64,000 bases of DNA, from NCBI RefSeq assembly GCF_002632755.1, contig NZ_NJAK01000001.1, forward strand, positions 2,046,001 to 2,110,000, written 5' to 3'. Below, piece by piece: positions 52,058-59,790 of the stretch. This DNA comes from Xenorhabdus ishibashii. GTDB lineage: Bacteria; Pseudomonadota; Gammaproteobacteria; Enterobacterales; Enterobacteriaceae. The translations under genes and the position numbers were made by a program. The notes beneath the pieces were generated by a model that was given only the letters and a program-made list of their open reading frames with translations, ran no database searches and had not been told where the DNA came from. How positions within the stretch are numbered: position 1 is the first letter of the stretch; each line of letters starts with the position of its first letter.

Positions 52058-52609
52058 TCACACTCCCTTCCTATTGAGTAAACTGTTTAAGCCATTAATG
52101 ACTATTTCTTTGGTTTCATGCTTACGTATTGCCGCATAAACATCAATATTCAAGGATTGAGCAGCGACTTCATCTAATTCTCTGTAACAAAGTCCTTTTT
52201 GATTAAAAATACACATAGAGCGGGGCATTAATGCTATGCCTTTTCCTCTTGAAATACTGGAAAGCATGACCAGTGAGTCATCAGGTTCTTTACATCTTTT
52301 TAATAGGAAAGGTAATTGTTGAAAATAATTTTCACATTTATCGTAAAAAACGGGATTTGCATTTCTTGAAAACCAAAAAAGGGGGAGATCTGAAACATCT
52401 GTAAGAGACACTTTTTCTTTTAGACTACCAGGATGAGAGGACGGCATTGCCAGCAGAAGAGGTTCACGATAGAGCCAGTAAAATTGAAAATCATATTCAT
52501 TATGTAGGCTCTGTTCTCCTATAATAACAAGATCCATTTTATCTTTTGAGAGAAAATGCAAGAGCTGGCTAGAGACCAGATGCTGTGTGTCAATTTCATC
52601 TCCTATCAT
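52058..52609 (-). pseudogene. LysR-family regulator, effector domain only
   Basis: About 183 codons match the substrate-binding domain of a LysR regulator (MDLVIIGEQSLHNEYDF, EPLLLAMPSSHPGS, SISRGKGIALMPRSM). The N-terminal helix-turn-helix domain that all LysR proteins need is missing. The homology stops near 52,640, where a transporter fragment begins on the other strand. It is a truncated gene, left by the deletion that also removed the 5' half of the neighbouring MFS gene. Confidence 0.8.
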
Positions 52610-52619
52610 AAGTACCTTA

Positions 52620-53005
52620 AAACTACCGTCACACTGTCTGCTTTGCTGATCGGCATTGTTCTTTTGAACTTAGGTATCAGAGCAGAATTATTATCCCGCA
52701 CAGATATTCTGATAGCGATAGTTTTATGGGGAGTCGCAATTTCTGGGATTTTCGTGGGCTTACAAACCTGGGTGCTCCGTTTGGCTGGTGATAAAACATT
52801 TCCTGCATCTGCGGTGTATGTTTCGTTTTTTAACGGAGCAATCGGTATTGGTGCTTTATTGGGATCTTGGATGGTGTCCGCTTTATCACTTCATGCACTA
52901 TTCATTACCGCAGGTGCGGCAATTGTTCTGTCCATACTGATTATTGCTATGATCCCTTCTAACAATTCCATCAGTAAAACATTTACGGAGAAAGCTGTAT
53001 GTTAG
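52620..53005 (+). pseudogene. MFS transporter, C-terminal fragment
   Basis: The frame encodes about four membrane helices of a major facilitator C-terminal half (TLSALLIGIVLLNLGIRAELL, GLQTWVLRLAGDKTFPASAVYVSFFNGAIGIGALLGSWMV), as in AraJ-like DHA1 permeases. The first eight helices are absent. The open frame starts inside the LysR remnant, which is not a natural start. The original gene was very probably divergent from the LysR gene and controlled by it. Confidence 0.78.
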
Positions 53006-53113
53006 GTTGATGAAATCTTAGCTAAGTAATCGATATCTTAGATCCTCAATTGAATTGTTCGCTTTAATAATAAAGCATTTTGATTATCGGCGGTCATTTT
53101 GGCCGCTAGCATT

Positions 53114-53842
53114 TTACCCTGATGGTTGACGATCAAATGCCACTTTATCAAGAAAATCCTTCATTATTTTGTATATCTGAGTCTCTTGTTCAGACAAAAT
53201 AAAATGATCACCAGATACCTCAATAATATTAAATGTTTTTTGAGTACATTCCCGCCAACGTAAAGGAGGAATTGGCAATAATGGATCATTATTTCCATAA
53301 ACCACTAAAATTGGAATATCGTTCAATGGAGAAGACAATTTTGCACTAATTGAATTAGCAACACATAAATCTGCTTTCAATACATTTAAAAAACTTTGTA
53401 ACATTGCAGATTCTTCCCGTAACCATTCAGGAAGCTGACCTAATTTTGTAGTAAATTTTAGCAATTGTTGACGAGTAAATTCCCCAGTCTCTAAGGAGAA
53501 TTTTCGACGACAATGTATAGGTTCATTAGAAATCACTACCAAGATAATGTTTCTTTTAGGTGATAGTTTACGGCAATATGCAGCCATTACATAGGCAATA
53601 TATGCCCCTAAGCTATACCCAAATAAAACAATATCACCTTGAGTTGGGATTTGCGGTGCAAAATCCTCAATAACATGATCAGCACAATATAATAATGGTT
53701 CATGACGACGACGCCCCCGCCCAGGCATTTCAAGTTGAATAACGTTGAAATCATCAAAACAACGTTTGGCAAAATCCGAAAATATAGATGAATTACCGCC
53801 AGCATGATGAAACATCACTAATTGAGGACGTTGATTATTCAT
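53114..53842 (-). CDS. type II thioesterase of the chloro-amino-acid cassette
   Basis: A 242-residue alpha/beta hydrolase of the NRPS-associated type II thioesterase family. MFHHAGGNSS forms the oxyanion region, GYSLG contains the nucleophile Ser77, GNNDPLLP holds a likely acid, and SGDHFIL the catalytic His near the C-terminus. In this operon it could release the modified aminoacyl group from the carrier protein as a free amino acid, or clear stalled carriers. I chose the ATG at 53842, with GGGAGG just upstream; the gene overlaps the EamA gene by 8 bp. It is the last gene of the operon. Confidence 0.85.
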   Translation of the reverse strand: MNNQRPQLVMFHHAGGNSSIFSDFAKRCFDDFNVIQLEMPGRGRRRHEPLLYCADHVIEDFAPQIPTQGDIVLFGYSLGAYIAYVMAAYCRKLSPKRNIILVVISNEPIHCRRKFSLETGEFTRQQLLKFTTKLGQLPEWLREESAMLQSFLNVLKADLCVANSISAKLSSPLNDIPILVVYGNNDPLLPIPPLRWRECTQKTFNIIEVSGDHFILSEQETQIYKIMKDFLDKVAFDRQPSG

Positions 53843-54746
53843 AATGCCTCCCTTCTGCAATACGCCCTAATAAAGCTGAAAGGACAATAATCGCTCCTCC
53901 TATACCTTTTAAAATACCAATAGATTCCCCCATCAGTATGATGGCAAACAGAGCCGCAAAAGCGGGTTCCAGAGACAAAATTAATCCTACTCGTGTCGGA
54001 CTTGTTGTTTTGGCAGCATAAAGTTGCATGAGGAATGCAAAGGCAGTTGCCATCACACTTAAAAATAAAATGTATCCCCAGGCATTAAGAGAGATCGCAG
54101 GGATAAAGCGCAATGAAGTGGGTTCAATGGTTAAAACAAAAATGAACCCTAATAGAGCGACGGTGACCAACTCAATCAGAGTGATATTAATCAATGAATA
54201 GGATTCACATTCTGTTTGTTTACCAAACATGAAAATTTGGAAACCACGAATCAAAGCAGCAAGCAGGATTAGCACGTCTCCCTTATTAATTCCGAAATTA
54301 CCCGTATTGGCAAAACTTAATATTCCTCCACCAACTAAAGACAAGATGCATGTACAGTAAATCAATTTACTTTGCTTACGTTTTCCAAACACACGTTCAA
54401 AGAACGGTACTATTACTACCGATAATGCAATAAGAAATCCGGCATTAGCCGCTGTCGTATATTTCACTCCTAACGTTTCCAGCGTCAAAATGGCATACAA
54501 TAAACAACCAAATATTAAGCCGTTAACTAATTCCCCTTGAGTAATTTTACGCAAGCGTATTTGAGCACCAATAAGTATAAAAGGTACAGATAAAGCAAAA
54601 CGAAGCATTAGAAACAGTGGCACAGTGATACCAGCTTGAATGATGAGCTGCATCAGGGAATAACTCGCCCCCCAAGACAGGGCAATAACCAGTAATCCCA
54701 AATCTAAAAGATATAGTCTTGTATTCGATAATCGATTATGAGGCAT
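53835..54746 (-). CDS. EamA/DMT-family exporter, RhtA-like
   Basis: A 303-residue membrane protein with ten helices, made of two EamA repeats (LLVIALSWGASYSLMQLIIQAG in the first; SLEPAFAALFAIILMGESIGILKGIGGAIIVLSALLG in the second). Members of this superfamily include RhtA, which exports threonine and homoserine. Inside a cassette for a chlorinated threonine, export of the product is the simplest reading, though the substrate is inferred. It overlaps the upstream editing gene by 11 bp and the thioesterase gene by 8 bp, so translation is coupled. Confidence 0.85.
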   Translation of the reverse strand: MPHNRLSNTRLYLLDLGLLVIALSWGASYSLMQLIIQAGITVPLFLMLRFALSVPFILIGAQIRLRKITQGELVNGLIFGCLLYAILTLETLGVKYTTAANAGFLIALSVVIVPFFERVFGKRKQSKLIYCTCILSLVGGGILSFANTGNFGINKGDVLILLAALIRGFQIFMFGKQTECESYSLINITLIELVTVALLGFIFVLTIEPTSLRFIPAISLNAWGYILFLSVMATAFAFLMQLYAAKTTSPTRVGLILSLEPAFAALFAIILMGESIGILKGIGGAIIVLSALLGRIAEGRHYE

Positions 54747-55422
54747 GATTTGACCTCAAAAAAATATGGCTGGCGTCATAGCTGATACGCAAAATCCCCT
54801 TTTTGACTTTGGCTGACTTAATCGAAAATTCATTGATTTTTTTAAGATTATCAACATGTGTACCAGCGCAAGAGGTAGGCTCGGTGTCTTCAATTAAACA
54901 CAAACGGATGTTGCCTTCATACCAAGTCTTTACTTGCTTACCATCAGATAATTTAATGCTAATAGCTGCTTCAATATCCTGTAATGGTAATTGATGTAAC
55001 GGTATGGTTTGGTTTCCTGTTGGAGAAAATTCTACTCGTGACTCTCCAGGAAAATGATGACCTTTAGTTGCTATCCAACCATATTGGCGCAATTCCCAGT
55101 CCAGTAAATGACCAGTAGTATGTAATGCTGCGTGAGAAATACGATCTGCGACCGAAACTTTGGATATCATTTTATCTCCTAGCGAACAGCGAAGAGGTAA
55201 TTCAGGATATATAGCTACCTGACCGGTAGTAGGTTGTTTCCTGATCTGGACAGCTATATCATTCACCCACCCAATATCAGACGGCTGACCACCGCCTTGT
55301 GGATGAAAAATATTCTCTTTTAGAATAAACCAATTCCCCCAATCATCGGAACCACTCGCAATTATTTCGCTCGTGCAGAAAAAACAATATGTATCGTCCA
55401 GATAGCGCTGAATTTGTGTCAT
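54736..55422 (-). CDS. AlaX-type trans-acting tRNA-editing hydrolase
   Basis: A 228-residue stand-alone editing protein related to the editing domains of alanyl- and threonyl-tRNA synthetases (tRNA SAD domain). The AlaX signature HPQGGGQPSD is at residue 40. The zinc ligands are intact: His101 and His105 in HTTGH, Cys185 and His189 in CAGTH. Such proteins hydrolyse mischarged aminoacyl-tRNA. Its place between a halogenase and an exporter suggests it removes the chlorinated amino acid from tRNA-Thr (or another tRNA) and so protects the producer. The known family activity is editing of Ser- or Gly-tRNA-Ala, so the new substrate is inference. It lies 12 bp after the halogenase gene. Confidence 0.86.
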   Translation of the reverse strand: MTQIQRYLDDTYCFFCTSEIIASGSDDWGNWFILKENIFHPQGGGQPSDIGWVNDIAVQIRKQPTTGQVAIYPELPLRCSLGDKMISKVSVADRISHAALHTTGHLLDWELRQYGWIATKGHHFPGESRVEFSPTGNQTIPLHQLPLQDIEAAISIKLSDGKQVKTWYEGNIRLCLIEDTEPTSCAGTHVDNLKKINEFSIKSAKVKKGILRISYDASHIFLRSNHAS

Positions 55423-55434
55423 AAAAAATGCCTT

Positions 55435-56376
55435 TTATGATTGTGCCAATAATGGAGTAAACGGTTGTCCACGTAAGTTATGAGAAATGACCCGATTGTT
55501 ATTATTACGATTTTTTCCTGATACGATCACACAACCAAATTTATCAAGAGGTATATTTCCACCATATTCGTAAACATGGTCAGTATTGGGATAGATATCA
55601 ACATTACTGGGAGCATAACGGGCTACAAACCCCATACGGAAATTATCTTTAGTCATATTTGGATGAGAGGCATGCATCAATGTGGACCAGAAGATCACAC
55701 ACTGACCGGCTTTCATTTCTAGAGAAACTGCTTGTGTTTCATCGGGTTTCCAGTCTGGTTTAATTTGCAATTGTCGATAATCGTAACCAAAAAAACCACG
55801 ATGAATGCCATCCTTAGTCAAACTATTGACAATATCGCTTTGATATTCCATTGATTTAGTTTCATCATAATTCATCTTGACATGAGTACCAGGAATGATT
55901 TGCAAACAACCATTTTCAATTGTGGCATCTGTAAATGCAGTCCAAACCGTTAATGTTCCTTTACCAAACTGTTCTTCTGTTTCTCCTGGCCATAAAATTT
56001 GAGGTTTACCACTGGCATTCGCGAAAGTATCAGCTTGATGCCAATCTGTCCCCTCATCTCCTGGATATTTTGGGAAAAACTCAGTTCTCCAGCATAAAAC
56101 GTCATCTCCTAAAATACTCGAAACAGGGGTAACTATTTTAGGATGGATGATATGTTGACTAAGCAAGTTAAGATCTAAGTGGCGATCGTAGTTCGAAATA
56201 TTAGTTACGGCCCCATATGAATCAGTAGGATATGCAGCATAACTACGATCAGGAAGTTGGCGGCGTACATCATTCCACACTTTATTCACTTCTTCTTGAG
56301 AATAAATGGTTAACGGACCAATAAATCCATTTTTATGAAAATTATTTAACTGCTCTTTATTAAGTTTAAAATACAT
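55435..56376 (-). CDS. SyrB2-like non-heme iron halogenase
   Basis: A 313-residue Fe(II)/2-oxoglutarate enzyme that resembles Pseudomonas SyrB2 over its length (NGFIGP at the start, [20 protein letters not shown] in the centre, [17 protein letters not shown]). The iron-binding motif reads His113-Gln-Ala115, with GCT at 56034-56032. The carboxylate Asp of hydroxylases is thus replaced by Ala, which leaves room for chloride; the second His ligand is His235 and a 2-oxoglutarate-binding Arg lies near residue 253. SyrB2 chlorinates the methyl group of threonine bound to a carrier protein. The carrier and adenylation genes are directly upstream. Confidence 0.93.
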   Translation of the reverse strand: MYFKLNKEQLNNFHKNGFIGPLTIYSQEEVNKVWNDVRRQLPDRSYAAYPTDSYGAVTNISNYDRHLDLNLLSQHIIHPKIVTPVSSILGDDVLCWRTEFFPKYPGDEGTDWHQADTFANASGKPQILWPGETEEQFGKGTLTVWTAFTDATIENGCLQIIPGTHVKMNYDETKSMEYQSDIVNSLTKDGIHRGFFGYDYRQLQIKPDWKPDETQAVSLEMKAGQCVIFWSTLMHASHPNMTKDNFRMGFVARYAPSNVDIYPNTDHVYEYGGNIPLDKFGCVIVSGKNRNNNNRVISHNLRGQPFTPLLAQS

Positions 56377-56404
56377 AAAAAACCTCCTATTTTAAATTGA
56401 TTAT

Positions 56405-56659
56405 TTATATATAAGTAGCTTCAATAAATGTTTCATTCAGCGTGGCGTTAAAAAGCTTCTCCATAGACAAAATTAAACTAAATTCATTTTTTATTTTCTC
56501 ATTTAATAAGATTGCTATCATGGAATGACCACCAACATCAATAAAATTATCATTAGATTTAACTGTTTTTTCTAGCATACTTTCCAATAAGGCAAGATAT
56601 CTATCTAATGCCTTTAACTTAATATTGTTTTCATCAGTTAACATATTGGTATCTTTCAT
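56405..56659 (-). CDS. free-standing peptidyl carrier protein
   Basis: An 84-residue carrier protein. The phosphopantetheine site is Ser46 in DVGGHSMIAI, followed by the usual helices. In SyrB1 the same domain is fused behind the adenylation domain; here it is a separate gene 4 bp after the adenylation gene. It would hold threonine as a thioester for the halogenase, since SyrB2-type enzymes do not act on free amino acid. A phosphopantetheinyl transferase must come from elsewhere in the genome. Confidence 0.9.
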   Translation of the reverse strand: MKDTNMLTDENNIKLKALDRYLALLESMLEKTVKSNDNFIDVGGHSMIAILLNEKIKNEFSLILSMEKLFNATLNETFIEATYI

Positions 56660-56663
56660 TTAT

Positions 56664-58193
56664 TTACTCCAAATAATTTAAAATTAGTTTTTTATCAATT
56701 TTGCCATTAATCGTTTTAGGCATAGTTTCTATTTTTCTATAACGTAATGGTCTCATATATATTGGCAAGTTTTCTTTTGCTAAATTTGTTAAAGCTCCAA
56801 TGGATTCTTTTGCTGGTGCGGAAGAAGTGAAAAAACAAATCAAATAATCACTACTAACTTCAGAATATGAAGCCATTACTGAAATATCATTTATTTTTTC
56901 ATATCTAGCGAGAACAGATTCAATCTCTCCAATTTCAATTCTATAACCATTTATTTTAACTTGCTGATCACGTCGACCACAATAAACTAATTCACCTCGC
57001 TCGTTATAAGAGACTAAATCACCAGAACAATAATATCGACGCCAAATACCATTGATCTCTAACCAGATAAACTTATCTTTGCTCTTAGTCTCATCATTTA
57101 AATATCCTTTAGTTACTTGATTACCTGATAATAAAAGCTCACCACTTTCGGTAGTTACACTATCATTACTTATTGGACGGATGATATAATCGAATCCAGG
57201 TAATAAATATCCTATAGTGGATTCAAAATTTTCTAAATCATTTTCATTAACAACATGCCAACTGGCGTGAATTGTAGTTTCAGTAATACCATACATATTA
57301 ACTAATTGAGGTGAGTTCAAACCAAACTGTTGATACCAATTTCTCAATGTTTGAAAGTTTAACCTCTCTCCTCCGAAGATAATAAAACGTAATGATAATT
57401 CTTCCATTCTGAATTCAGCAAGGGCCTGGGAATTAATAGAAAACGCTGTCGGAGTTTGATTTAGTAGAGTAACTTTTTCATCTTTAACTAATTTAGCCAA
57501 CTTATATGGCGTTATTCGCGTCTCTTCATCTGGTATCACTAACCTGCCACCATATGCTAAAACAGACCAAATTTCCCATACTGAAAAATCAAATGCATAA
57601 GAATGATATAAAAGTGTAGTATCAGTCTCATTGAAACGATAAAAACATTCTGTTGCATTAAATAATGAGAGTAAGTTTTCGTGAGTAATTGGAACTCCCT
57701 TTGGGTAGCCAGTAGTTCCAGATGTATATATTATATACGCAATTTCTTGTGATAATGATTCGTCATACACCATAGATGTTGGTGTAGCATTAATCATAAA
57801 ATTAATATTTTCTGTTCTACATCTATGATGTAAAATTGAACTATCATCATTGATGATTAAAACTGGACAGGCGTCATTAATAATTAAATGATTTCTTTCT
57901 TTAGGTGCTTTTTTATCAATTGGAATATATGCTGCCCCAACACATTGCACTGCGAATAAAGTAGCTATCAATTCTACAGAGTGAGAAAGTGCTACAGCGA
58001 CTTTATCACCTGGTTTAACTCCTCTATTTCGCAATTCATTAGATATATTTATAATAAAATTTTGTAGTCCGTGGTAACTCAGTTCCCTTTGGTTTTCTTT
58101 AATTGCTATTTTTTTTGGATATTTTTTAGCAGCAATAAAAAATCGGCTTAACATCGTTTTTTTATTACATTCCATTGATAAAGACTCGATCAC
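56664..58193 (-). CDS. stand-alone threonine adenylation enzyme
   Basis: A 509-residue adenylation enzyme with A3 YIIYTSGTTGYPKG, A4 YAFDFSVWEIW, A5 NMYGITETTIHAS, A7 YYCSGD, A8 GRRDQQVKINGYRIE and the catalytic Lys in NGKIDKK (A10). The substrate residues read DFWNIGMIHK, one conservative change from the threonine code DFWNIGMVHK. It should activate L-threonine as the AMP ester and load the adjacent carrier. I chose the GTG at 58193, which has TAGGAG seven nt upstream. It is the first gene of the operon. Codon use is strongly A+T-rich compared with gxpS, which supports a separate origin. Confidence 0.92.
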   Translation of the reverse strand: MIESLSMECNKKTMLSRFFIAAKKYPKKIAIKENQRELSYHGLQNFIINISNELRNRGVKPGDKVAVALSHSVELIATLFAVQCVGAAYIPIDKKAPKERNHLIINDACPVLIINDDSSILHHRCRTENINFMINATPTSMVYDESLSQEIAYIIYTSGTTGYPKGVPITHENLLSLFNATECFYRFNETDTTLLYHSYAFDFSVWEIWSVLAYGGRLVIPDEETRITPYKLAKLVKDEKVTLLNQTPTAFSINSQALAEFRMEELSLRFIIFGGERLNFQTLRNWYQQFGLNSPQLVNMYGITETTIHASWHVVNENDLENFESTIGYLLPGFDYIIRPISNDSVTTESGELLLSGNQVTKGYLNDETKSKDKFIWLEINGIWRRYYCSGDLVSYNERGELVYCGRRDQQVKINGYRIEIGEIESVLARYEKINDISVMASYSEVSSDYLICFFTSSAPAKESIGALTNLAKENLPIYMRPLRYRKIETMPKTINGKIDKKLILNYLE

Positions 58194-58530
58194 AGAAAAT
58201 CTCCTATAGTAAAAACTGCTTTAACAAAGACCTGTAATTTTTTTTCACATTCATTATTAGTGACAATTAAAATATTATTTTTATAAGAATCAGAAATATG
58301 ACATGCATATTAAATTTATTATTGTTCCATTTAACACAACAACACTAAAAGATAGCTCTTAAACAATTTATAAACCAGATCAAAAACGCGAAAATTTAAA
58401 TTTTCGCTGGAAACATAAGAAGCAAAGATCCCAGTTACATAATCATTATGCTTCTGGAGATTTGTGTCTTTAATTGTGTTTGTCTTTAATTAAAATATCG
58501 CGAAACCTTTCAACATCAGTGATTTTACTA
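58194..58530 (-). promoter_or_regulatory. promoter region of the chloro-amino-acid operon
   Basis: About 340 bp of very A+T-rich sequence separate the adenylation gene from the IS110 remnant and contain no gene. The promoter of the six-gene operon must lie here, but no operator stands out. The ribosome binding site TAGGAG at about 58201-58206 is strong. Confidence 0.5.
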
Positions 58531-58534
58531 AAGC

Positions 58535-58770
58535 TTATTTAGCCAGCAATCCACGGATATGATTGAGCAGTTGCGTTTTTTTCTCTTACCACAAGTTGCC
58601 GCATTTTCAAAAGAGTTTGCTCATCTCGCTGTTCAAGGCTTTTTACTCTCACCGTACGTCTCGTACCATGCTGGCAGGTTTCAGCAATTGCCTGAGCATC
58701 GCTATAGTTATTCTTTTGCTTCTAAATCATTACATAGGACTTGCGATAATAGCCTTTGTCACCCTATAAA
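58535..58770 (-). pseudogene. IS110-family transposase remnant
   Basis: On the minus strand the sequence reads KNNYSDAQAIAETCQHGTRR, then VRVKSLEQRDEQTLLKMRQLVVREKNA and, after a frameshift, LLNHIRGLLAK. These match the conserved N-terminal region of IS110 transposases (DAxAIAEA, VKxxEQQ, NQIRGLLAE). Stops and at least one frameshift show that it is dead. The IS5-family element below is inserted beside it. Confidence 0.7.
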
Positions 58771-58792
58771 TGCTCTGTCATCCCTTCCACTA

Positions 58793-59671
58793 GGGTCTGT
58801 TGATGTTTTAAGGTCATAATTCATTCAACCCACATGGGCAACCAGACAATGATAAACGCCAGAGCCAACATACTGGCGTAATTCCGTTCAAGCTTATCGT
58901 ATCTTGTTGCTATTGCACGAAAATGTTTAACCCTAGCGAACGCATTCTCCACCAAATGACGATAACGATATAAACATTTATCAATCTGTTTATCCGATTT
59001 TCGGCTATTTTTCCGGTAGGGAATAATCGGTGTTGCTCCTTGCTGTTCAATATGATTTCTGAAAGCCTGACTGTCGTACCCTTTGTCAGCTATCACAAAG
59101 TCCGAAGGGGGCGATTGTTCGACTAAACTTTCAGCATGAACAATGTCATGCACTTGTCCCCCGGACAATTCAAAATGAACAGGCAAGCCATAACTATCGA
59201 CGGCCAAATGAATTTTGGTTGAACGTCCACCACAACTTTTGCCAATCGCCTCATCATCATCTGAAGCCGCTCCGGCACTGTGCTGATGAGCACGGACGAT
59301 ACTCCCATCAATAAACAACCATTCCCTATCAGCAAACCCAGATAACCACTTGAAAATGAGCTGTAAAACCCCTTTCTTTGACCACGCATTGAAACGTTGA
59401 AAGACACTATTCCATTTGCCGAATTCTGGCGGTAAATCGCGCCAGGGAACGCTCGTTCTCATTCGGTAAAGAATGCCTTCAACGGTCAAACGGTGTTCAG
59501 GTTTGTGATAAATCCAACCCGCATGTTGCATTAACGCAGATAGCTTATTCCATTGGAGATCTGTTAACATAGTTCGCGGCATGATGGTGAGGTCTGGTTG
59601 TTTTTTGGCGAAAGTAATTATACCAAATCATCATGCTATCTAATAATCCCTCACAAAACATCAACACGCCC
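58793..59671 (-). mobile_element. IS5-family element (IS427-like group)
   Basis: The ends are imperfect inverted repeats, GGGTCTGTTGATGTTTT on the left and GGGCGTGTTGATGTTTT (complement) on the right, flanked by TA direct repeats at 58791-58792 and 59672-59673. The element is 879 bp long and carries one intact transposase gene, so it may still be active. Confidence 0.88.
58821..59582 (-). CDS. IS5-family transposase
   Basis: A 253-residue DDE transposase in one frame. The N-terminal half has the HTH-like region LTDLQWNKLSALM and VPWRDLPPEFGKWNSVFQRFNAW. The catalytic residues are expected in FIDGSIVRAHQ (Asp), VIADKGYDS (Asp) and RHLVENAFARVKHFR (Glu). Many relatives need a frameshift between two frames; this one does not. 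It fills the element at 58793-59671. Confidence 0.92.
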   Translation of the reverse strand: MPRTMLTDLQWNKLSALMQHAGWIYHKPEHRLTVEGILYRMRTSVPWRDLPPEFGKWNSVFQRFNAWSKKGVLQLIFKWLSGFADREWLFIDGSIVRAHQHSAGAASDDDEAIGKSCGGRSTKIHLAVDSYGLPVHFELSGGQVHDIVHAESLVEQSPPSDFVIADKGYDSQAFRNHIEQQGATPIIPYRKNSRKSDKQIDKCLYRYRHLVENAFARVKHFRAIATRYDKLERNYASMLALAFIIVWLPMWVE

Positions 59672-59790
59672 TAACCTTTGACCGGATGCGGCTAGACGTC
59701 TTGGCGGGTAATTATGAGAATGTGGTTATATTAAAGGTAGATCAATAATGAAAATTCATGAGTTTTACTCTGAGTATGACCATTGTGATA

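Noticed and set aside
55435..56376. Annotation of the dioxygenase as an ordinary phytanoyl-CoA-type hydroxylase
   Set aside because: The iron site has Ala where hydroxylases have Asp or Glu, and the flanking sequence follows SyrB2.
36232..58193. The idea that gxpS and the halogenase operon make one chlorinated peptide
   Set aside because: No gxpS module has a threonine code or an empty adenylation slot, and the operon has its own thioesterase and exporter on the opposite strand.
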